NCBI GenBank assembly: GCA_017626395.1
Contig: JAGAIU010000011.1
Span: 84,917-146,781, forward strand
Direction: 5' to 3'
Length of the DNA: 61,865 bases
Source: Clostridia bacterium
GTDB taxonomy: Bacteria; Bacillota; Clostridia; TANB77; CAG-465
Part shown: positions 10,701 to 19,544 of the stretch, one piece after another
Layout of the letters: the number at the start of each line of letters is the position of its first letter
Numbering within the stretch: the stretch's first letter is position 1
Position numbers and translations under genes: made by a program
Notes under the pieces: model-generated
The model's input: the letters and a program-made list of their open reading frames with translations, nothing else
The model's database searches: none
Told to the model about the DNA's origin: nothing

Positions 10701-12293
10701 TTATTAGAAGTATTAAAATTACCAATTAATGATGAATATCAAGACAAAATTATACAGAAATTACTAACAATGGATATTTCAATTGATAATTTATCTTTAG
10801 AGTATAAATATGTTAATGAAAAAGAATGGATTGGATTGGATAAACTATATAATGATAATCATACTGGTATTATTTATGATGTTCCTTACGGAAAACATGC
10901 GACAGATAATATTAAATTCAATAATTTTGATATAGATACAGGTAAATATAAACACGCTACATTATATTTACATGGTATTAAACAAAATATTGATACTTTT
11001 AATATTGAATTAATGATAGAAAATAATGGACATAAATATTATCACACATCAAATACTATATCTAATGATGTATTCACATATGAATACGATTTATCAGAAC
11101 TTATAGGTAATAACATAAAAGATTTAAATGTTCAAGTTTATTTCAATCATATGCAATCAGAAGGACAAATTAGTATATTAGATTGTAATATTTTAACAGA
11201 AAAACAACAATTATCTACAAAAATACATGATAATATCAATAATCTTTCAACAAAAATTAAGAACGAAAATCAATATTATTACTTATTAACCTCATTAGAA
11301 GATAATATTTGGGGATTAAAAGATACAAAACCTTATTATTTATCAGGTAGACAATTAAAAACTAATTTAATTATGTATGTAGACTTTGGTAAATTAGATT
11401 TAGAAGAGTATATAAGACTATACGATATACAGCTGATTATATTATATAAAAACAAAATGGGACAAATAGTTACAGAAAACATACCTATTAATTCAGAAGA
11501 TAATATAGAAAATTTACCACAAGGAGCTATTTTACCTGAAGATGGTTCACATCCAGAGCAACAATTTGGTGGAACTATAGAAGCAATCAATGGTAATGCT
11601 TGGTTATCATTAAAATATCCGAGAGAGATTTTAAATAATTTAGAATATGACATAACTAATATAAACGATAATGAAGAATTGCTAAATGCAATACCATTAT
11701 ATAATAAAATATCTCAATCATTTATTTTAGAATCAAATGAAATTAGTACTATATCTATTGATTATTACAAAAATAGAGGATATCCAAGTAATATTGTACA
11801 ATTTTATTTGTGTGAAGATGATAATAATAGACCTGGTAGAGTTATTAAAACAAAAACAGTACAAATTGATACGTTATCAAAAATGATTAATATTGATATT
11901 AATGCTTATGGATTAAATAGTGGACATAAATATTGGTTTGTCATTGAAGATAAAAACGCAAATAAAAATAATTACCATCAATTTAAGTACAATAATAATG
12001 CAATAGGTCAATTAATTAGAGAAGAAAATGGTAAAGATGTATACGATACCAATGCTGTGTTAAGTTTTAGTATTAGTGATAGTATTACTATTAATAATGT
12101 ATATAATTTACCAACATTCTGGTCTATTCCATCAGACGATGATGAGCTTGAATATGATTCTTATCAAATGCATATGAATTTCTATAGATACAACATACAA
12201 GAAAATAGTAATGTATCATTCTCTAATTTACATATAAATAGTGGATATAATATAATGGAAGATGAGGCAGATGAAAGTACCTTTAACGATTAA
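4767..12293 (+). CDS. Giant 2508-aa adhesin-like protein with four zinc-ribbon pairs
   Basis: The start is TTG at 4767, preceded by GAGG at the right distance. The N-terminal third has Ig-like and DUF11-like beta domains (for instance the 'ASPSAIKTCPN' region near residue 260 and 'ISDLNTTVDG' near 690). Residues about 1730-1920 hold four CxxC-x(11-13)-CxxC zinc-ribbon-like units: three in tandem, then a fourth about 80 residues later. An isolated 'CTNCDTLEQIC' lies near residue 975. The C-terminal part is again beta-rich. The protein is likely a tail fibre or host-recognition protein. Zinc ribbons in such a protein are unusual. Nearly the whole 7.5 kb is one uninterrupted frame. Confidence 0.7.
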   Translation: MTTIYPSSIKPKYKSRQEVGANSTGGKAVHQAMKGYNNICSNDSSIAYWGDRFPDKTGSKNPERYYPNTVTTFSGSWNLPSPFSTNGWSIDKKIPDSAIVNKIVVEYAIAHVQYQNEHVKNAGWSYSSEGCKFYKKELSSTAANVKAESGTIAKNCQTDYKITLSGFGANREVSGEGLRYNQRITSNKDSYSSMNSYDATLYKGNDKKLTIGKLKKSTLTFTLPRNLNWDIGRIVMKYVRLNVEWTPVDPDFEIEYITASPSAIKTCPNSLSKVTVRIKSKNGYTAPVKVNITGNGTVSNSSPGSGNTFNGSVWDVKKFDSKNGATLTYYVRYSTTGKHTIKATVGKSSKSTVINVTACEPEFTFDLLQDNKTKVNNVIQHTPGNYYSQTATKFEFWDYDDKGGFFKIHFHKYETNNDNEYIEVDTGGLEILEWGKVSGDTNINITQVDEFLWQIKNINHTTDIVLHGRANFTISGTYAVVGKYINLTQPKFNKSKKYDIIVKGVPLGKEYFKLRLEDGSDVRYNSLMFTRGDDLKIPLTYTTEDIDTHIDDMIIKGNEKRIPVNEIQYVTFTIDLNTTQDIEIKNILSYIEVVGKDGFRCDDIIIGASNNVKLLDNDSNEKICVIDSLKSNETKTIKFAVQSDIEQECYIYLKPYNVKEPYNYLDDNPKKWIPAHVMFKDIPNIKIWIEGISDLNTTVDGDKFSLYYHIQNLSDIDGKNIRFQIKEPKNFNKLGYSLYEHTSTNESQIENGNNSTSPWFNENNRIITFPKLEAQNDSKKDYRLRIDYQATQKGIYDFIIKTLDNPLDLDDDQYDNSYTHKLLVDIFSDVKVTTTVSNKTPYVNELIDFNIKVENRYKNQEKLTFEIYDIGKYDTTHQDNHYEVQPYIDCEYGEFTTGNDSNHIGTWIINNAKANQEYNLTITLNPWQAGTHVIKTLFYDVYNSNKEFNNQVKVLERKKQISFNVYQAVSDNDQKCTNCDTLEQICDDDFINLKDKIYYVFEIQNNNRNSVENINVYARLPESFLTNGILCSSIIYQINSNNLISFNIPKLAGCKDEDNSKVKFCIKVQPNDIGNFISNFMLTTKNANVMNKQLKLTVDTEFNERKLEHEINIYNFDKTNRYYRYEIDNVGELFKFFNESDKSIRLIDSEKHNESSVETYRGTNLRRLVKEIKEKSKYVDPLFLREGSNKLQDKGYELYPDGFIRRFGLLNSEVYHYSNQLPITSNLVERAMKWDVDTWDTKVWAGNNYDNGIFDLTIDYSKVPSNFDILKVNNPINNLQAIVDNAKPYGTKAICYYSATAYLKLSMFISSVNNIINHNLKLSFAIPNENIGVISEVNRGDKSLGIYYDMFKLNLSTVINSVNMDIGGAIKEYDTVITPNIKQVTTTLYTASTKKNYIQDCEDIISNIYSTKEQNNNIDIIKKYNKEDFTANDNTPTLVNQQIINFTNNLSNNQSIGLKVKENKTSIAYTYNPHYSDGIVEVPDSNNISFIFTKDDINYFNGFKIIVNEEVINDYNIFENVNTVSMQIQVCHYDSYKILHFWGSINENDYYHIGYLLVTGIDRPIVELINNANNNSITSYQCDEDNVVIFRLSNRINKIEQSFDAVQSMERNNKWNNINNIGKKNKYASFKNNIDIDKECKHDKINVPKLVFKYNNIDIDDTDEVVDIGVKVKAQSNKQDFIKDINLNIYKDGDKYIPNNNIAKQIHYPNNITNVTQEFLATMQLEQPNFTMCSNCLKTSLGYYDECPYCDSTHVYHTNEKMAATVCHNCGYITKGWHDYCTHCLSYDIEKVKIDYNKTYCNNCGVTSDDYYNYCPSCFSSKVIHLTNNKKTYRIFDKNTQNIDPINITINQDKVNIFNLEVPFSKNTKEIQTDVLQNFDLHIHGTNKNDGKYYYCESCGFGDVGNYDVCPKCNSKLIKNYQINDYSLSVYHQNTIIGAEKISNQFDTKIDLQSLALKNPYNSFNLSFYIENESYNIILLEVLKLPINDEYQDKIIQKLLTMDISIDNLSLEYKYVNEKEWIGLDKLYNDNHTGIIYDVPYGKHATDNIKFNNFDIDTGKYKHATLYLHGIKQNIDTFNIELMIENNGHKYYHTSNTISNDVFTYEYDLSELIGNNIKDLNVQVYFNHMQSEGQISILDCNILTEKQQLSTKIHDNINNLSTKIKNENQYYYLLTSLEDNIWGLKDTKPYYLSGRQLKTNLIMYVDFGKLDLEEYIRLYDIQLIILYKNKMGQIVTENIPINSEDNIENLPQGAILPEDGSHPEQQFGGTIEAINGNAWLSLKYPREILNNLEYDITNINDNEELLNAIPLYNKISQSFILESNEISTISIDYYKNRGYPSNIVQFYLCEDDNNRPGRVIKTKTVQIDTLSKMINIDINAYGLNSGHKYWFVIEDKNANKNNYHQFKYNNNAIGQLIREENGKDVYDTNAVLSFSISDSITINNVYNLPTFWSIPSDDDELEYDSYQMHMNFYRYNIQENSNVSFSNLHINSGYNIMEDEADESTFND

Positions 12294-12408
12294 ACATCAA
12301 ATTATTGAAATCAAAAAAAAAGATGGCTCAAAAAGTTTTTTATTACAAACAGATGATAAATGTGTAGAAATTACGCAAGAACAATATAATATTTTAATGA
12401 GGGGTTAA
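12271..12408 (+). CDS. Small protein (45 aa), unknown
   Basis: The ATG at 12271 has GAGG just upstream and overlaps the end of the giant gene by 23 bases; the stop (TAA 12406-12408) touches the next start at 12410. The product is MKVPLTIKHQ... with a Lys-rich centre and a short beta-like pattern. Overlap and spacing fit a translationally coupled gene between two tail genes. Function not recognised. Confidence 0.6.
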   Translation: MKVPLTIKHQIIEIKKKDGSKSFLLQTDDKCVEITQEQYNILMRG

Positions 12409-12409
12409 T

Positions 12410-12805
12410 ATGGCACAAAGTTTAATAACAGATGAAGGTAAAACAGAAGTTTTAAGATTAGCTTTTAAAAACGATACTGACCATGGGGCTTTTAATTTTA
12501 TGGCTTTAGGTGGTAATTCAAGTAGTGGATATCAAGATGGTAATTTTAATGAAGTTACCGATACATCCTATCACAGAGAAGAAACTGATGTTACATTATT
12601 AGACGATAAACAAATACAAATATCAGCTACTTTTGATGAAACTAATTTAAACATTTCTGATGGTGAAATAATTAAAGAAATTGGTTTAGTTAATAGTTTA
12701 GAGTATAGTAGCGAAGAAATATTTTTTGCTTATTGTGAGGTACCAAAAATTGAAAAAAATGATGTAATTAGTTTAAAATATACTGTTGTTATTGAAATAG
12801 AATAA
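12410..12805 (+). CDS. Tail-collar/tail-fibre-like protein
   Basis: A 131-residue protein. 'MAQSLITDEGKTEVL' followed by 'FNFMALGG', 'FNEVTDT' and 'GEIIKEIGLVNS' matches the layout of the N-terminal domain of phage tail-collar fibre proteins, where a glycine-rich 'ALGxGN' loop is followed by 'NE' and then a 'G..IREIGLF' strand. It starts one base after the preceding stop and is followed by a 1.7-kaa fibre. It is probably a connector or short fibre of the tail tip. The assignment rests on remembered motif order and was not confirmed by a search. Confidence 0.6.
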   Translation: MAQSLITDEGKTEVLRLAFKNDTDHGAFNFMALGGNSSSGYQDGNFNEVTDTSYHREETDVTLLDDKQIQISATFDETNLNISDGEIIKEIGLVNSLEYSSEEIFFAYCEVPKIEKNDVISLKYTVVIEIE

Positions 12806-12815
12806 GGTGAAACTA

Positions 12816-15800
12816 ATGGCTTCATATTATACTCCAATTCAAGGAACACTTGATACTGGTAAGACTGCAAGGTCATCAGATATTCATTTGATTCAATCTG
12901 GTATTCAAGATGCAATTTCAAAAGCACTTATAGATATAACTGGAACTGGTGTTATATTAGGCGAATCAGAAGATGCATTAAAATTAGAGCCAACTACACA
13001 AAAAATAGACCAATCAAATCCTTTTTTTGATGAAGAAAATGCAGGTGTTTCTTTTTATGAAATATATCTTCGACAACCTATCGATATTGAAAAATCATCA
13101 ATTGAAACTGTACGTTTGCAAATGCTAAATAATTCAAATATTAGCGTAACTATTTATGGAGAAATTAGAGACGCTGATTTAGACCTAGTACAAGAAACTA
13201 ATACAATATTAAACCCTACTGATGATAATGAATATGCAGACATTGATTTTCATTTCAATTTAAACCATTTACCTCTTGGTAGATATTATTTTGTGTTAAG
13301 ACCAGTAGATGTATCAGCTGTTGATTTAACTATTAATGGTGATGAGTCAATTTACGATACATTACGTCCAGAAATGTTTTTAGTTAAATACGACAATGAA
13401 GGAAATTATAGTAAAGCACAAGAAGAAATAGAATGGAATAGTGAAAATACTGATGGATTAGAAGCATCATATGATGGTAATGAATTTTTAGAAGCTAGAT
13501 ATTTAGAAGAGTTAAGAGTAACAGATGATAGTGGTAATGTTGTTATTGCAGACCATAATTTTGATTTATACTTTGAAGAAATATTTAGTTCAGGTAATAC
13601 TTATTTAATTAATAATGGTGCAGCTATTGTTTTAGGCGAAAAAGTATATCCATTAGATACACATGTTACTATTGATGGTCCTTCTACACATGGAGATAGA
13701 ACTGATTTGGTTATATTAACAGCAGATGGACAATTACATGTTATTAAAGGTACTGTTTATACTGGAGAAAAATTTTATCCAACAGATAATACTGGTTTAA
13801 AAATTGCTTATATTACAACTTATCAATATGGATTAAGTGATGCTGAAAAAGAAAAATTACTTAATGGTGAAACTGTTGATATAGTCAATAAAAAAGTTCC
13901 ATCTATAGAGCAAAATGATGAGAACGAAATGACACGTAGACGTGATATTTTAGAACGTATTCGTCGTTTGGAGAAAAAAATTAATTATCAATTTACTAAT
14001 AATTCACCAACACGTATTAAATATAATTGTGAAGTAGACCCTATTTTAGCTAATAATGGTGTAGATTCAGATGCATTAGTAAGAGGTGAAGGTACATATG
14101 GTATGGGTAATGGTACAGCATCAAATGGTGACAATGCTGTTGTAATAGGTAATACTCAAACATATTCATGGTCAATTATAGAGAATGGATATAATTATAA
14201 TTATACGACATCTTCTGTCGTTACTGGCTCATTAGAAGTGCATGATGTGCATATGCCAAAATCCAAACCTAAAAATATACAATCCTATATGAAATGTCAA
14301 ATTGCATTAACAGCACCAGGTTATGGAAAGAAAACTACTAATAACCCAAAAGGAAAAGGTGGAGTACCATACGCTAAAATAAAAATAACAATTAAAAAAA
14401 ATAGTACAAATGTAGCCACATATAATATAAAAACTAATAACAATGGTGAATATGCATTATCATTATGGAATATTAAAAAATTAAAAGAAGGTACATACAA
14501 AATATATGCTCAATATAATGGTAAAACAGCTAAATCAACCATGAAAGTATATGCTGATAACCATAGCTTTAGTAATATTAAAGATAAATCTCATAGCGTT
14601 GATGTACAAGTAAAAACAGCAACTGCTGCACAAAGTTCTCAAACAATTCCATCAGGTACTTTTAGTGGTAACGATTCTTTTTATTTAGATAGAACAACTA
14701 TTAATACAGATAAAGGTGTTGTAGGTGTTCAACGTATCGGAGATAATGGTAGCTATCAAAAAAATAAATTATTAAGAGATAGAAAAGTTTTTAGTTCATC
14801 TGATATTATATATAAACTTAAAAGTGATAAAGTAGCTTTAACATCCGAATATCCTGTATTAAACTTTACTATACCATCAGATACATATATTAAATCAATT
14901 ACACCATATATTAGTGGTTTTAAAAACATAGATAAATTCGGTATACTTATTTTTAAAAATGATTTTGTCTTTGATGCAGATAAAAACTCAAGAAAAGTTA
15001 TACAAAAGAAAATAAATAAATTTGACCCTATTTTTACAACAGTATATGATAGTGGATGGAAATCATTATCAGACTTGAAAAAACAAAGTGATGGGTATAA
15101 AGCACTAAAGCAACAAGTTAAATTCGATATTAATAAAGATTTCGACAAAGGAACATATAGTTTAGTCGTATATGGTCATATTAAATCAGGTAATAGCGAA
15201 GGTGCAATTAAAATAAAAGAATATGTCACACGTGATTATAAAAAAGAATATGGAATAGCTACAAAATGTACTGGTGGTAGTAAATTATCTGTAATCAATA
15301 TGGATAAAAATAATTTAACTAATAGAAGCTGGGACGTATTAATAGAGCAAAGACCATATAAATATTATAATTCAGGTGTTATTATATCTAAACCAATTGA
15401 TACTGTACGTAATATAAGAGCATGTACAATGAAAAGTAATATTAAAACACCAAATGGTTGTAGTGCTAACGTGTACGTATCTAATAATGGTGGAACTTCT
15501 TGGACATCAATTAATAGTGGTCATGTTAAATTTGATGGAGATGGATTTTCTTTCAGATGGAAAATTGAAATGACTACAAATTCAGAAACAACACCACAAT
15601 TAATATATAATGAAGCATGGAAATACGCTATTAGTTTTAATTTAGCAGAAACAGCTACATATGTTGAATATGAAGACTATCAAAGATGTTATGAAACACC
15701 ATTATTGAATGCTAATGCTATTACACGTACTTTTGTAGCGAACGATTTAATAGAACATAGATTTAGTGAATGGGAATTTGCTAGATTATTTATCGAAGAT

Positions 15801-17849
15801 GAAGAACTAAAAAGTAAAATTGATATTTTAGTCTCATACGCTGATAATGCATATAGTAGTGTTGGAACTGATAAAAGTAAATGGGATTCTAATATTTTCT
15901 TTAGTCAAGTATTTGCAGATTTAACTTTAGAAGATTTTAGTAGAGAGTCTGTAGATTATGACAATTATGATGGCAATGTTGAATATGATGAATACAATTA
16001 TCGCTTTAAAATGGAAAGCGAAAATATTATACATTCTACTGGTGGAAATGCTTTAGCATCTCCAGATGTATATTATAAGAATACAATAACCTCTCCATAT
16101 AAATATGGTGATATTGCAGCATCTGATGATGATGGTATACCATTAAATAATATTTATCAAAATTTCTTATATGAATTTAAAGATACAACATACTCTTATG
16201 TAGATAACGATGGAGACAGTAAAAATAGATATGCTGGTATGCATATTACAGATGGTCCTGTATGGAATGCTACATTAAAAACATCTAATCCATCATATGA
16301 ACCTGAAGATGTTATTATTGGTGTATCTTTTATTGATACATTAGATATTGACGAAAATATTACATATGTAACATTAGGTATTAAACCTATCATAGAGACA
16401 ACAAAAAGAAAAACTGATACTACACACTATAGAACTACATCTATAACAAACGAAGATGGAGAAACTATAGAAGTAGAACAATATGTCTTCCCACCAAATA
16501 CTTTTGATATTGTTGTATCACCAAATAAACATGGTGAAGTAGATGATAATGATGCTTTCGCTGGTAAAAGCTATACTATAAATAAAGAATTAGTTATAAC
16601 AAAAGACCCTACAACAGATACCATTATTTCAGACTACAATGAAGTTACAGTTAATTTTATTGATGATTTAGATGGGTTTTCAGCAAGTGGTATCGGTAGT
16701 ATTGGTATCAGAGTTAAAGATACAGATTCATTATTAGAAGGTGAAGGAATAGGATTAGGTCGTATTATCACAGGTTCGTATAATAGAAGACCATACGTTC
16801 CTTATATGTATACAGGAAAATGGGATAGATTATCATGGCAAAAAATAGGTAATACATCATGTCAAGCGTACGCTATGTATACATTAGGTAGAAAAGACGC
16901 ATACGACACACAATATAAAAGAGTATTTTATCCTATAACTAACTATGATAAAAATGCATATAAAAATACAATTACTTTTGATAGCTCTGGGTCAATTACT
17001 GCAAAATATGAAAACAGTAGTGGGTCAGAAATAGCTTCTGTAAATTTAACAAATACTAATGAAAAAATCAATCTTGATAATAAATTATATATATGGAGTA
17101 ATGATAATACTTCAAAAAGTGTAAATAAAAAATTCAGTAATACAGAAGCAACTACTAATATAAAAAGTACTATTATTAGACGTGGTCATGAAATCAGCAC
17201 TATTATACAGCCTAAAAATACAAATGCAAAAAGTACTTATGTTACAAATGATTCTGGTAATCAAACATTATTTTATTTCCCTAAAGATGTAACTGGAGAA
17301 CTCTTTAAAATTGAAACAGATATTCCATATACAATATATGATTTAATTGATATAGAATATTACGTATTTACTACTTTTGTATCTGGTGAGACTACTACAA
17401 ATAATTTAACAAATGTAAATTCATATGATGGAAATACATATACAACTCATGGAGCATTCTCTAAAGGTGATATATATATAAATTTCTATGATACAAGAGA
17501 CACACAAAATGCTGAACCTGTTGAAAGATTTGCATTACCTGCATGGGGTAGAATCCAAACAACAAGCCATGTAAAAAATAAAGTAGTACATAGTTGGTTT
17601 AAAAAACATAGTGCTGCTGTAACAATTAAAGCAATTACTATATCACGTGAAAATCCACGTAAAAATGAAGTAGGTAAAACAAGCGTTAAACCTGAAGATT
17701 TATTCTTAATGTTAAATAATATATTGTTATTTAATGCAGATATGCAAGCAGCATTAGGTCCACAAATGCAGATGAGAATATATCCAAATACTATGGATAA
17801 TTTATCTAATACTAAAATCAGAAAAGTTGGATGTATTTATAGAATATAA
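12816..17849 (+). CDS. Very large tail-fibre/baseplate-like protein with Ig-like insert
   Basis: Start chosen at ATG 12816 because AAGGTG sits ten bases upstream; the in-frame GTG at 12807 is inside that site. Of about 1677 residues, the N-terminal 380 ('YYTPIQGTLDTGK...', then 'YLEELRVTDD') resemble phage fibre or baseplate proteins of the DUF4815 kind, ending in a charged helix 'RRRDILERIRRLEKK'. Residues about 485-590 form an Ig-like domain ('AKIKITIKKN', 'NNNGEYALSLWN', 'GTYKIYAQYNGK') of the type common in Methanobrevibacter and Methanosphaera adhesin-like proteins. The rest is beta-rich. A receptor-binding role is inferred. Confidence 0.65.
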   Translation: MASYYTPIQGTLDTGKTARSSDIHLIQSGIQDAISKALIDITGTGVILGESEDALKLEPTTQKIDQSNPFFDEENAGVSFYEIYLRQPIDIEKSSIETVRLQMLNNSNISVTIYGEIRDADLDLVQETNTILNPTDDNEYADIDFHFNLNHLPLGRYYFVLRPVDVSAVDLTINGDESIYDTLRPEMFLVKYDNEGNYSKAQEEIEWNSENTDGLEASYDGNEFLEARYLEELRVTDDSGNVVIADHNFDLYFEEIFSSGNTYLINNGAAIVLGEKVYPLDTHVTIDGPSTHGDRTDLVILTADGQLHVIKGTVYTGEKFYPTDNTGLKIAYITTYQYGLSDAEKEKLLNGETVDIVNKKVPSIEQNDENEMTRRRDILERIRRLEKKINYQFTNNSPTRIKYNCEVDPILANNGVDSDALVRGEGTYGMGNGTASNGDNAVVIGNTQTYSWSIIENGYNYNYTTSSVVTGSLEVHDVHMPKSKPKNIQSYMKCQIALTAPGYGKKTTNNPKGKGGVPYAKIKITIKKNSTNVATYNIKTNNNGEYALSLWNIKKLKEGTYKIYAQYNGKTAKSTMKVYADNHSFSNIKDKSHSVDVQVKTATAAQSSQTIPSGTFSGNDSFYLDRTTINTDKGVVGVQRIGDNGSYQKNKLLRDRKVFSSSDIIYKLKSDKVALTSEYPVLNFTIPSDTYIKSITPYISGFKNIDKFGILIFKNDFVFDADKNSRKVIQKKINKFDPIFTTVYDSGWKSLSDLKKQSDGYKALKQQVKFDINKDFDKGTYSLVVYGHIKSGNSEGAIKIKEYVTRDYKKEYGIATKCTGGSKLSVINMDKNNLTNRSWDVLIEQRPYKYYNSGVIISKPIDTVRNIRACTMKSNIKTPNGCSANVYVSNNGGTSWTSINSGHVKFDGDGFSFRWKIEMTTNSETTPQLIYNEAWKYAISFNLAETATYVEYEDYQRCYETPLLNANAITRTFVANDLIEHRFSEWEFARLFIEDEELKSKIDILVSYADNAYSSVGTDKSKWDSNIFFSQVFADLTLEDFSRESVDYDNYDGNVEYDEYNYRFKMESENIIHSTGGNALASPDVYYKNTITSPYKYGDIAASDDDGIPLNNIYQNFLYEFKDTTYSYVDNDGDSKNRYAGMHITDGPVWNATLKTSNPSYEPEDVIIGVSFIDTLDIDENITYVTLGIKPIIETTKRKTDTTHYRTTSITNEDGETIEVEQYVFPPNTFDIVVSPNKHGEVDDNDAFAGKSYTINKELVITKDPTTDTIISDYNEVTVNFIDDLDGFSASGIGSIGIRVKDTDSLLEGEGIGLGRIITGSYNRRPYVPYMYTGKWDRLSWQKIGNTSCQAYAMYTLGRKDAYDTQYKRVFYPITNYDKNAYKNTITFDSSGSITAKYENSSGSEIASVNLTNTNEKINLDNKLYIWSNDNTSKSVNKKFSNTEATTNIKSTIIRRGHEISTIIQPKNTNAKSTYVTNDSGNQTLFYFPKDVTGELFKIETDIPYTIYDLIDIEYYVFTTFVSGETTTNNLTNVNSYDGNTYTTHGAFSKGDIYINFYDTRDTQNAEPVERFALPAWGRIQTTSHVKNKVVHSWFKKHSAAVTIKAITISRENPRKNEVGKTSVKPEDLFLMLNNILLFNADMQAALGPQMQMRIYPNTMDNLSNTKIRKVGCIYRI

Positions 17850-17858
17850 GGTGTTATT

Positions 17859-18203
17859 ATGGCAGAAGAAATCGAAATACAAACAGTCGATGATGTAAAA
17901 ACAATCGATTATATGAGAGAAACTAATAATAAAATCAATGCACAAATTGAAGAACAAATAGGTAATATTACTGATATATCTGATACTTTAGATGCTGTAA
18001 ATAATACTTTACAATCTATTGATATATCTAATACAGTAGATTTATCTGAAGTTACTGAATCAATTAATAGTATTGATACTACTGTTGTTGAAGCTCAAAC
18101 ACAAGATATATTAACTATTGTTAATAATCAACAAACACAAATTGATAGTATGCAATCAGATATTCAAGAAATTAAGCAATTACTTAAGCAATTAAATGAA
18201 TGA
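17859..18203 (+). CDS. Small coiled-coil/trimeric-stalk-like protein
   Basis: 114 residues with GGTG upstream. It is acidic and repetitive: alternating Ile/Leu, Asp and Thr ('ISDTLDAVNNTLQSIDIS...') followed by a heptad-like helix 'NNQQTQIDSMQSDIQEIKQL'. Such composition fits a short oligomeric stalk or chaperone of the tail-fibre genes it follows. It has no catalytic motif and is not assigned to a family. Confidence 0.6.
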   Translation: MAEEIEIQTVDDVKTIDYMRETNNKINAQIEEQIGNITDISDTLDAVNNTLQSIDISNTVDLSEVTESINSIDTTVVEAQTQDILTIVNNQQTQIDSMQSDIQEIKQLLKQLNE

Positions 18204-18213
18204 GATGTTTTAG

Positions 18214-18798
18214 ATGGTGGAACAAGAAATTAGACATGAAATACATGACATGTCAAGCAGAATCAAAGAACTACAAGATACACAAAATACTCTAACAAAT
18301 GGACAAAGATACGCTGCTATCAACGAAATTGAAAAAAGTATACAACCACTACGAAACGATTTACACCATCTAGAACGTGAATTATACTCCCAAGAGTCCG
18401 ACGATAAAATATTACAAGAACAAATAGATAAAATATTAATACAAATTAGTAGCCTTGAGGATATTAAATCAGATTTAACAACAAGAATTAATACAGAAAC
18501 AGAACACACAAGGCAAGAATTAAACGATAAAATTATTAACTTTATGGCAGACGAACTTAAACCTATACAAGAAAGTATAAAAAATAATCAATCTGAAATA
18601 ACTGCCATAAAAGAAAGTATTAATGAATTAAAAATAGAAATTGTTAATTTTGAAAAAGACCAAGAAATTAATTCAGCAAAACGTTTTGATAAAGTAAGTT
18701 TAATATTAGCTGGTGTGATTGGTGTTGTCGCAGGAGTATCAACACTATCAGTAGCATTAGAACCATTTGTCAGAACATTAATTGGAATATTCTTTTAA
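18214..18798 (+). CDS. Coiled-coil protein with C-terminal membrane segment
   Basis: 194 residues. Residues 1-150 are charged and helical with heptad spacing, and residues about 160-190 ('VSLILAGVIGVVAGVSTLSV') form one hydrophobic segment. It is the last gene of the plus-strand structural run. A role in lysis (holin or spanin-like), tail attachment or membrane anchoring is possible; no family was recognised. The gene begins 10 bases after the previous stop. Confidence 0.6.
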   Translation: MVEQEIRHEIHDMSSRIKELQDTQNTLTNGQRYAAINEIEKSIQPLRNDLHHLERELYSQESDDKILQEQIDKILIQISSLEDIKSDLTTRINTETEHTRQELNDKIINFMADELKPIQESIKNNQSEITAIKESINELKIEIVNFEKDQEINSAKRFDKVSLILAGVIGVVAGVSTLSVALEPFVRTLIGIFF

Positions 18799-18847
18799 AA
18801 AAAATAAAAAAAGAAAAAAAAATTAGCAATTCTATTGCATTGCTAAT
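18797..18847 (-). terminator. Hairpin plus T-tract at convergent strand switch
   Basis: On the minus strand ATTAGCAAT and ATTGCTAAT form a 9-bp stem with an 8-base loop (18822-18847), followed by a long T-rich run. The histone stop codon lies inside the loop. It should end histone transcription; on the plus strand the hairpin lacks a good T-tract. Confidence 0.7.
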
Positions 18848-19041
18848 TTAATATCAGATGCTTTAACAGTTTTTCTGCCAGCATGATGAGCTAAATCATT
18901 AGCTCTGGAAGCTAAATTAGCTCCATAATCTTCAATTGCTTCAGATAAAAGTTCAACAGCATCTCCACTAATTCTTTGTGCTCCAGCGTTTTTTAGTAAT
19001 CTTCCAACAGGAGCTTTTGGTAATTCACTCATAATATACAC
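18832..19041 (-). CDS. Archaeal histone (HMf-like)
   Basis: 69 residues covering one complete histone fold: N-terminal '[19 protein letters not shown]', central helix '[21 protein letters not shown]', and C-terminal '[18 protein letters not shown]'. The length and the motifs PVGRxxKxAGA and AGRKTVKxxDIxLA match Methanobacteriales histones, which form dimers and tetramer-like stacks that wrap DNA. There is no C-terminal Lys tail. GAGGTG lies 8 bases before ATG, and the hairpin and T-tract terminator overlaps the stop. As a virus-borne copy it could compact viral DNA, mimic host chromatin or reprogramme host transcription. The family call is secure; the role is inferred. Confidence 0.93.
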   Translation of the reverse strand: MYIMSELPKAPVGRLLKNAGAQRISGDAVELLSEAIEDYGANLASRANDLAHHAGRKTVKASDIKLAMQ

Positions 19042-19098
19042 CTCGTTTTTTTATAGTTAATTTAAAATAGTTGAAGTTAATTAAGTACACCAACTACA

Positions 19099-19515
19099 TT
19101 AATTATCTTTAGTTTTTGTAGTATTTAAATCTTTCGATTCTATCCAAAAGTTATTGTTATGACAAGCTTGCACTATAGCTTTATATTCTTCATAGGTCAA
19201 CTTGTACTTTTTTAAAAAAATTGGTAAATCTTTAAATAAAGAACGAATAATACCTGGGAAATCAATCATATTGATTCGTAAATTATTTATTTTTTCTTTA
19301 TCAATACCTTTTAATGGTATATCGTGTTTTTTAAGCTCATTGATGATGATTTGTTCATACTCTTCTTTTCCATTTTCTTTATACTTATGAACGTTATATT
19401 GTTTCTTTGTGCATTCCCTACAATAGTAAGACAAACCATCTTTATTATTTTTATTCTTCGTAAAATTTTCAACTGGTAATTCTCTATGACATTCATTACA
19501 TACTTTAGTCTTCAC
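19099..19515 (-). CDS. Zinc-ribbon protein
   Basis: 138 residues from a GTG start with only a weak upstream site. The N-terminus 'VCNECHRELPVENF' plus 'YYCRECTKK' gives a CxxC-x(20)-CxxC zinc ribbon of the type seen at the start of some phage HNH nucleases, but no HNH motif follows. The remainder is helical and basic. It may bind nucleic acid; no specific role is recognised. Confidence 0.6.
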   Translation of the reverse strand: MKTKVCNECHRELPVENFTKNKNNKDGLSYYCRECTKKQYNVHKYKENGKEEYEQIIINELKKHDIPLKGIDKEKINNLRINMIDFPGIIRSLFKDLPIFLKKYKLTYEEYKAIVQACHNNNFWIESKDLNTTKTKDN

Positions 19516-19544
19516 ATTATCAACAAAAAAAATAAATAATGGGA

